From contig JBEKDJ010000169.1 of NCBI GenBank assembly GCA_050014415.1, positions 1-9,583 on the forward strand: a stretch of DNA of 9,583 nt, written 5' to 3'. This document shows, in pieces, positions 5,897 through 9,583 of this stretch. Within the stretch, counting starts at the first letter, position 1. Every line of letters begins with the position of its first letter. Under the pieces are notes generated by a model, which was given only the letters and a program-made list of their open reading frames with translations, had not been told where the DNA came from and ran no database searches. A program made the translations under genes and the position numbers. This DNA is from JBEKDJ01 sp050014415. GTDB lineage: Bacteria > Desulfobacterota > BSN033 > UBA1163.

Positions 5897-6889
5897 ATGG
5901 ATGAAAAAGACAAAGGCCCCTGTTGGCAAATTATTGGGAAGAGTGTGAGGGGAGCAAGTCACGTAAGGAAAGGACTTCCTAATCAGGATGCTATTTGCTG
6001 GTGGCCGAAAGGACAGAGGGGAAAAAGAGTTGTTCTTTCCGTTTCCGACGGGCATGGAAGCAATGAGTGTTTTCGGAGCCGAATCGGTGCTCATGTTGCT
6101 GCGAAAGTAGCTGAAACAATTTCCAAAAGCCTCCTGCTGAAAGAATTAACTTCTCTTGACATTTCAACTCATAAAAGCTGGGCGGAAGAAAATCTGCCCA
6201 AAGAAATTGCAAGACAGTGGAGAAATGTAGTCGCTGACGCCATTTCAAAAAAGCCTTTCACCAGGGAAGAATGGAAGACTCTTGAAATGAAAAGAGGCAC
6301 GGATGCCAGGCGTAGAGTCGTTACTAATCCGATTGTTGCCTACGGGGCTACGATTCTAACCGTTCTTGTAACCGAATTCTTTATTGTTTTTCTGCAATTG
6401 GGGGACGGAGATATTCTGGTGGTCTTTGAAAATGGGGAAGTGATGCGTCCAATGCCAAAAGATGAGCGCCTTTTTGCCAATGAGACGACGTCCCTTTGTT
6501 TGCGAGATTCGTGGGGTGACTTCGGGGTTGTTTTTCAGAGAATTGATAATTCGGTGCCCGCTCTTATTTTGGTTTCTACCGATGGCTACAGTAATTCGTT
6601 CGTTGATGACAAGGAATTCCTCAAAATTGGCCCTGATATCTTAGATCGTCTGCGCATGGGCGGACTCGATAAGGTTAATGAAAGTTTGGAATCGTGGCTT
6701 GTTGATGCGTCCCGCCAGGGAAGTGGCGATGACATTACTCTCGGGATCATATGCCGAATGGATGTTTTGAGGATAAATGAGAATTCCTTGGACACTGAAC
6801 AAACCACTTCAAAGGATCCTGGAGTGCCTGATAACCCCGGAGACTTAAATCCTTTTTCTGGGGCCTTTGCTGATAAATCAATTGAATAA
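5897..6889 (+). CDS. PP2C-family protein phosphatase, TerY-P type
   Basis: This 330-residue metal-dependent Ser/Thr phosphatase probably reverses the action of the kinase two genes upstream. All main PP2C motifs are present: GASHVRKGLPNQDA (about 19-32), VSDGHG (about 49-54), a YGAT-containing strand then LGDGDILVV (about 168-176), VSTDGYSNSF (about 227-236), and SGDDITLGI (about 276-284). The metal-binding aspartates are therefore intact. The last 40 or so residues are polar, rich in Asp, Asn and Pro, and probably disordered. Two starts are possible. ATG 5891 is only 3 bases from GGAGG (5883-5887), while ATG 5897 has a normal 9-base spacing and is preferred; the difference is two residues. 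The next gene follows after 12 bases. Confidence 0.9.
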   Translation: MDEKDKGPCWQIIGKSVRGASHVRKGLPNQDAICWWPKGQRGKRVVLSVSDGHGSNECFRSRIGAHVAAKVAETISKSLLLKELTSLDISTHKSWAEENLPKEIARQWRNVVADAISKKPFTREEWKTLEMKRGTDARRRVVTNPIVAYGATILTVLVTEFFIVFLQLGDGDILVVFENGEVMRPMPKDERLFANETTSLCLRDSWGDFGVVFQRIDNSVPALILVSTDGYSNSFVDDKEFLKIGPDILDRLRMGGLDKVNESLESWLVDASRQGSGDDITLGIICRMDVLRINENSLDTEQTTSKDPGVPDNPGDLNPFSGAFADKSIE

Positions 6890-6901
6890 GGAGGAAATGT
6901 T

Positions 6902-7300
6902 ATGGGAACCCGTCCAAATGTTGTGATTGTTATGGCCAAATGCAGTCATAGGAAGGAATATTTCGGAATCCGCTTTGAAAGAAATGACAATATTCACTCT
7001 AGCTTAAAGTTTCTCGACTTAAGGTCAAAAGAATCTTGGATTGGTGATTGGGCTTTTGCGATTGAAGAACAATCAGTGATTAAAGAAGGATACGATAAGA
7101 ATCAAATAAGGGGATTTATTGGGTTTAGCGTTTCCTATCCTGGTTGCCCACACTGTAATGGCAAGTCAATTTTCCAATGTGGTTGTGGAAGAGTGGCCTG
7201 TTGGGACGGTAAAACCCAAATTGTTACATGCCCGCACTGTGGAATGACAGCACAACTCAGTGGCCAGATCGACAGTTTGCATTCAGGATTCGATCGATGA
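6902..7300 (+). CDS. Stand-alone TerY-C-like zinc-ribbon protein
   Basis: This is a 132-residue protein. Residues 1-75 look like an alpha/beta lead-in (VVIVMAKCSHRKEYFGIRFE, then a Trp-rich GDWAFAI segment). Residues 79-120 form a cysteine cluster: YPGCPHC (C82, C85), FQCGCG (C93, C95), C100, and CPHCG (C110, C113). The order CPxC, CxCG, then CPxCG matches the TerY-C metal-binding domain normally fused to the C-terminus of TerY VWA proteins. Here it is encoded apart from the VWA gene, with the phosphatase between them. The most likely role is as a partner of the VWA protein in the phosphorylation complex. GGAGG (6890-6894) directly follows the phosphatase stop. The gene ends in an ATGA overlap with the next one. 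Assignment to TerY-C rests on the pattern only. Confidence 0.75.
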   Translation: MGTRPNVVIVMAKCSHRKEYFGIRFERNDNIHSSLKFLDLRSKESWIGDWAFAIEEQSVIKEGYDKNQIRGFIGFSVSYPGCPHCNGKSIFQCGCGRVACWDGKTQIVTCPHCGMTAQLSGQIDSLHSGFDR

Positions 7301-7860
7301 ACAATATCCCTCGGCGAAAGCTTTGTGAAATTATTGCTCAATATGGGGTATCGCTTTACGATGATCCCCTTCGATGCGAAGGCTTGTTAAGTGATTTTTG
7401 CGGAGGATACAAGAAAGAAATATTTATCCTTGTATGCGCTCTTAAGCAAAAAGTGCCAGCGGATATGCTGAGCTTCAGTGGAAAGATTCCAGTAGAGCTA
7501 ATAATGGTCCAACTTGCTAACCGCCTTCAGGCGGAATTGTCCATTAATAAATGTGCTGCCAGATGGGGGACAGAATCCTGGGCTTTGGCGCTTGGTTTGA
7601 TCAGTGTTTCAGACCTTAAAAAGCAAGCTCCCAAGAATAGGACACTGCCTCCGAAGAATTTTCATAATTCCGTAGATAATGATTTGAACGAGACCAGTAA
7701 CGCTAATAGTACCTTAATAAACAAGCCGGATATTGGCCACGACAGCCTGAATTTAAAAGCAAAAACAGGCAAGGAAATGGTTTTCCGACGTGTGGCGCTC
7801 ATGGCATTAATGATGTATGTCGGATTACTTATGGGTTGGGTTTTGTCAACAATTTACTGA
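7297..7860 (+). CDS. Tail-anchored protein with conserved helical signalling-associated domain
   Basis: This 187-residue protein starts at the ATG overlapping the upstream TGA (ATGA, 7297-7300). Residues 5-105 form a compact helical domain: LCEIIAQYGVSLYDDPLRCE, LLSDFCGGYKKEIFILVCAL, VPADML, PVELIMVQLANRLQAEL, and ARWGTESWALALGL. I recall the same signature (YGxxLxxDPxRCExLLxD, then ExxxLxxAL, then AxWxxESWALALG) at the ends of many bacterial signalling proteins with kinase or other domains, probably as an interaction module; I cannot give a settled name. Residues 106-160 are an Asn- and Lys-rich linker. Residues 165-185 (VALMALMMYVGLLMGWVLST) form one transmembrane helix with almost nothing after it, so the domain should face the cytoplasm on a C-terminal anchor. 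Being last in the operon, it may tether or transmit the complex's output at the membrane. Confidence 0.75.
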   Translation: MNNIPRRKLCEIIAQYGVSLYDDPLRCEGLLSDFCGGYKKEIFILVCALKQKVPADMLSFSGKIPVELIMVQLANRLQAELSINKCAARWGTESWALALGLISVSDLKKQAPKNRTLPPKNFHNSVDNDLNETSNANSTLINKPDIGHDSLNLKAKTGKEMVFRRVALMALMMYVGLLMGWVLSTIY

Positions 7861-7916
7861 TGTGACATGTAAACGCAAGGCACTCAATAGCAGCCGCATC
7901 CTGTGATGGAAGGAGA

Positions 7917-7944
7917 AAAGGCGGGTCATTTTAGGCCCGCCTTT
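7917..7944. terminator. Bidirectional intrinsic terminator between convergent transcription units
   Basis: AAAGGCGGG (7917-7925) pairs perfectly with CCCGCCTTT (7936-7944) around a 10-base loop. Read on the - strand it ends in CCCGCCTTTTCT, a good stem and T run, 14 bases after the HU stop. Read on the + strand it has a shorter T run and lies 56 bases after the end of the TerY-P-type operon. Confidence 0.85.
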
Positions 7945-7958
7945 GAATCCACTCAAAG

Positions 7959-8264
7959 TTATTTCTTCGGTGGAACAATCGCTTCCTTAAATGCCTTGGC
8001 TGGTCTAATCCGAACGACAGTCTTTGCAGGAATTTTTAATTCTTCGCCGGTTGCCGGGTTTCGGCCTATTCGGGCTTTCCTCTTAACAAGAACTGATTTG
8101 CCAATGCCCGGGAGCACGAATGCCCCTTTCTTCTTGGTTTCTGCAATTGCCAGGGCTGCGTATTCCTCAATCATTGATGCAGCGGCCTTCTTGGAGATCT
8201 CAAATTTCCCGGCGAAATAACTAACAATTTGTCCCTTTGTCAGAAGCTTTTTCTGGGCTGGCAT
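7959..8264 (-). CDS. HU/IHF-family DNA-binding protein
   Basis: This 101-residue protein is a nucleoid-associated architectural protein that bends DNA as a dimer. The N-terminal helices (KGQIVSYFAGKFEISKKAAASMIEEY) are followed by GAFVLPGIGKSVLVKRKARIGRNPATGEELKIPAKTVVRIRPAKAFKEAI. The GRNPATGEE loop is the minor-groove-binding arm with its conserved proline. The protein is about ten residues longer than E. coli HU, mainly at the basic ends. The start at 8264 is chosen because AGGAGG (complement of 8271-8276) lies 6 bases before it; an ATG 15 bases upstream (8279) would overlap this site. It has its own promoter and terminator, so it is probably an independent, highly expressed unit. Which HU or IHF paralogue it is cannot be told from the window. 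Confidence 0.93.
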   Translation of the reverse strand: MPAQKKLLTKGQIVSYFAGKFEISKKAAASMIEEYAALAIAETKKKGAFVLPGIGKSVLVKRKARIGRNPATGEELKIPAKTVVRIRPAKAFKEAIVPPKK

Positions 8265-8302
8265 ATATTCCCTCCTCATTTAGAAATGGTTGTTTGAAAG
8301 GC

Positions 8303-8331
8303 TTTATAAGAGAAAAGTGCGCACAAATCAA
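8303..8331 (-). promoter_or_regulatory. Sigma-70-type promoter of the HU gene
   Basis: On the - strand TTGATT (complement of 8326-8331) and TATAAA (complement of 8303-8308) are separated by exactly 17 bases. Transcription would start near 8296, about 30 bases before the HU start codon. The spacer contains the palindrome GTGCGCAC (8317-8324), a possible operator. Confidence 0.65.
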
Positions 8332-8345
8332 GAGGAAATGCACAT

Positions 8346-9347
8346 TTATGTTGCTAAAAGCCTTGTGGCGATTGACTGTGCGATTAGGGGTCCGTTGCCA
8401 CCGGCCCGGTTGTTGGTAATGATTGCAATTCTCCTTTCTCTCCTGAGTTCCTGCTTTATCAGCTGAATCGTAGTCTCAATTATCCTTGGATCCAGCATTC
8501 GATCGATGAGTTTGTCGAATGAGAATGCTTTGGCATAGGAGTCTTCATACTTCATCCGGAGCGGGGTGATAAGACGAACGATGCACAAGTTTCCCGAGTT
8601 GAAGAATTTGTCCTTAACTTTACTGAGCTGCTTTGAAAGGGGTGGGAGCCAGGTCTAGTAGGAAAAAACCAAACCGACTCCATGTTTTTCAAGGACAGCA
8701 AAAACCGGGTCTGCGAGATAGGCCTCGGTTCGAAGCTCAATGTGATACCGGTTGTCTTTGGGAATCTTAGAGAAGAAAACATCCAAAGACTCTGCGAGTT
8801 CGTCGATCGGCAAACGGTCACTCTTTAGATGATATTCCTGCTCGAGAATGAACCCCCCAGTATTTGAGCCCAGGATCTCAATGGCTGGTTTGTAAAACTG
8901 CTGGGTGAAGGCCTCCGGATTCAAACAGTCTTCGTTCTTGACAAGCTTACCACCTCTCCTCAATTTCCTTGCACAGATCACCTGCGGGACTTTGAGAATA
9001 ACGAGGTCCCCTTCTTTCATATAATGTTTGCATTCGGTAAGGACATGATATTCTTGAGTGGGTCTCCATTTCTCATCAAGAAGGAGCCGGTAAAAGGTGT
9101 AATCTATTTCAAGGATCAGAAAATGCTCGAAATACTCCTAAACGCTCTCCACCGGAAGGACTTTGTCCGTGAGGGACTTGCCTCCGACACTATGTTTCCG
9201 TTCGGTAATCCGGTCAACGGATCGGTCGGGTGAGTAGATCTGCCCAATCCACCCCGCATACCGGTCACTTGCCATCCCAATCAAGATATTTGGATGGAGA
9301 TTACGGAACAGGAAGTTTTCGGGATCAGAATTTGAAGGATTTGTCAT
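8346..9347 (-). pseudogene. DUF72 family protein interrupted by two in-frame TAG codons
   Basis: One - strand frame encodes a complete DUF72 (YecE-like) protein of 333 codons, ending in TAA at 8346-8348. From the ATG at 9347 the order is FRNLHPNILIGMASDRYAGW, then VGGKSLTDKVLPVESV, TAG at codon 70 (9138-9140), EYFEHFLILEIDYTFYRLL, KEGDLVILKVPQVICARKL, LNPEAFTQQFYKPA, YHIELRTEAYLADPVF, GVGLVFSY, TAG at codon 231 (8655-8657), TWLPPL, LCIVRLITPLRMKYEDSYA and NNRAGGNGPLIAQ. There is no frameshift and no other stop. From memory of the family, the first site is usually Glu (GAG to TAG) and the second Trp (TGG to TAG, in SHWTWLPP). DUF72 has a TIM-barrel-like fold and no well-settled reaction. TAG ends two other genes here at natural lengths, so nonsense mutation or sequencing error is more likely than recoding. 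No clear Shine-Dalgarno sequence precedes the start. Confidence 0.8.
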
Positions 9348-9401
9348 TATGTTTTAGGAAGTGGAATGATCCAAAAATAACTCAATAACAACTCTGCAGA
9401 T

Positions 9402-9407
9402 ATTATA
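9402..9407 (-). promoter_or_regulatory. Possible -10 element for the DUF72 gene
   Basis: On the - strand this reads TATAAT, a perfect consensus, about 55 bases before the DUF72 start. No good -35 hexamer is found 16-18 bases further upstream, so the call is weak. The whole 123-base space (9348-9470) between the divergent DUF72 and WYL genes is AT-rich and should hold both promoters. Confidence 0.3.
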
Positions 9408-9470
9408 GACTTTTTCCTAATATTTCGGTATTGTTTTAATATTGAATGCAAAAGAAATAGAGGAACAACC

Positions 9471-9583
9471 GTGGGCATCAAAAATATCTATGAGCGATTT
9501 ATCTGGTTTGACGATCGGGTCAGGTCGAGGAAGTATCCGAATGCTACATCCCTCGCAGAGCAGTTTGAAATCTCTACCAAGAC
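9471..9583 (+). CDS. WYL-domain transcriptional regulator, N-terminus only
   Basis: The frame opens at GTG 9471, six bases after AGAGGA, and runs off the window after 37 codons. The visible part, beginning GIKNIYERFIWFDDRVR and continuing through KYPNATSLAEQFEISTKT, is the start of the N-terminal helix-turn-helix of WYL-type regulators (LAEQFEIS is the turn region, and the following residues would be the recognition helix). Such regulators bind DNA through this end and sense ligands, often nucleic acid or nucleotides, through a central WYL domain that lies outside the window. It is divergent from the DUF72 gene and could control it. The start is supported by similarity to remembered family N-termini (MGIxNIYERFIWFD). 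Confidence 0.75.
   Translation, partial: MGIKNIYERFIWFDDRVRSRKYPNATSLAEQFEISTK

Noticed and set aside
7903..8220. A 105-residue + strand frame covering the HU gene
   Set aside because: It is the antisense of a clear HU gene, begins within the terminator area and has no recognisable protein character.
8655..9020. An apparent separate 121-residue gene on the - strand, with further pieces at 8346-8588 and 9138-9347
   Set aside because: All three pieces are in the same frame and are consecutive parts of one DUF72 protein separated only by TAG codons, so they are merged into one pseudogene.
8346..9347. Genome-wide reassignment of TAG to an amino acid
   Set aside because: TAG ends the RemA-like gene (2850) and the 91-residue gene (3193) at lengths normal for those proteins, and the two DUF72 sites seem to need different residues (Glu and Trp).
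1..9583. CRISPR array, insertion sequence or tRNA gene
   Set aside because: I saw no regularly spaced direct repeats, no transposase-like protein with terminal repeats, and no tRNA cloverleaf on either strand by reading.

Overview
The window reads as a fragment of a bacterial chromosome of moderate GC content, probably an uncultured environmental lineage. The HU protein, the long-form DUF72 protein, the WYL regulator and a RemA/DUF370 protein outside an obvious Firmicute setting loosely suggest a Desulfobacterota-like (deltaproteobacterial) host. That placement is inference from remembered family distributions, and no rRNA or tRNA gene is present to test it. Most genes are on the + strand with strong GGAGG-type ribosome binding sites; HU and DUF72 are on the - strand.

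Region 1 (1-1893) holds accessory genes of unknown function. A cysteine-rich zinc-ribbon protein runs in from the left edge and is translationally coupled (ATGA overlap) to a small helical protein. After a 247-base hairpin-rich gap comes a small winged-helix-like protein.

Region 2 (2117-3482) starts with a perfect 14-bp palindrome directly before a Nudix hydrolase gene. Then come a RemA/DUF370 family regulator, a 91-residue protein of a family I recall without a name, and a 61-residue helical protein. The first three starts share unusually long Shine-Dalgarno sequences that continue into GATCC, complementary to the 3' end of 16S rRNA.

Region 3 (3561-7860) is the centre of interest. It encodes a Ser/Thr-kinase-like protein with a zinc ribbon and C-terminal beta-rich region, a VWA protein with an intact MIDAS, a PP2C phosphatase, a separate TerY-C-like zinc-ribbon protein and a tail-anchored protein. 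The first three form the TerY-P triad (VWA, phosphatase, kinase), known from comparative genomics of tellurium-resistance-type stress systems and reported as an antiphage system. Here the zinc-ribbon module normally fused to the TerY VWA domain appears to be its own gene, and the operon ends with a membrane-anchored protein carrying a conserved helical domain. A plausible model is reversible phosphorylation of proteins gathered on the VWA scaffold, with output at the membrane. The 223-base gap before the phosphatase contains two clear inverted repeats.

Region 4 (7917-9583) is more housekeeping in character. A bidirectional terminator separates the operon from a convergent HU gene with a good sigma-70-type promoter. 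Upstream of HU is a 333-codon DUF72 gene that is full length in one frame but interrupted by two in-frame TAG codons, so it is annotated as a pseudogene. A WYL-type regulator starts divergently from it and runs off the right edge.

No CRISPR array, tRNA, rRNA or insertion sequence was seen, and no gene-free stretch exceeds 300 bases.
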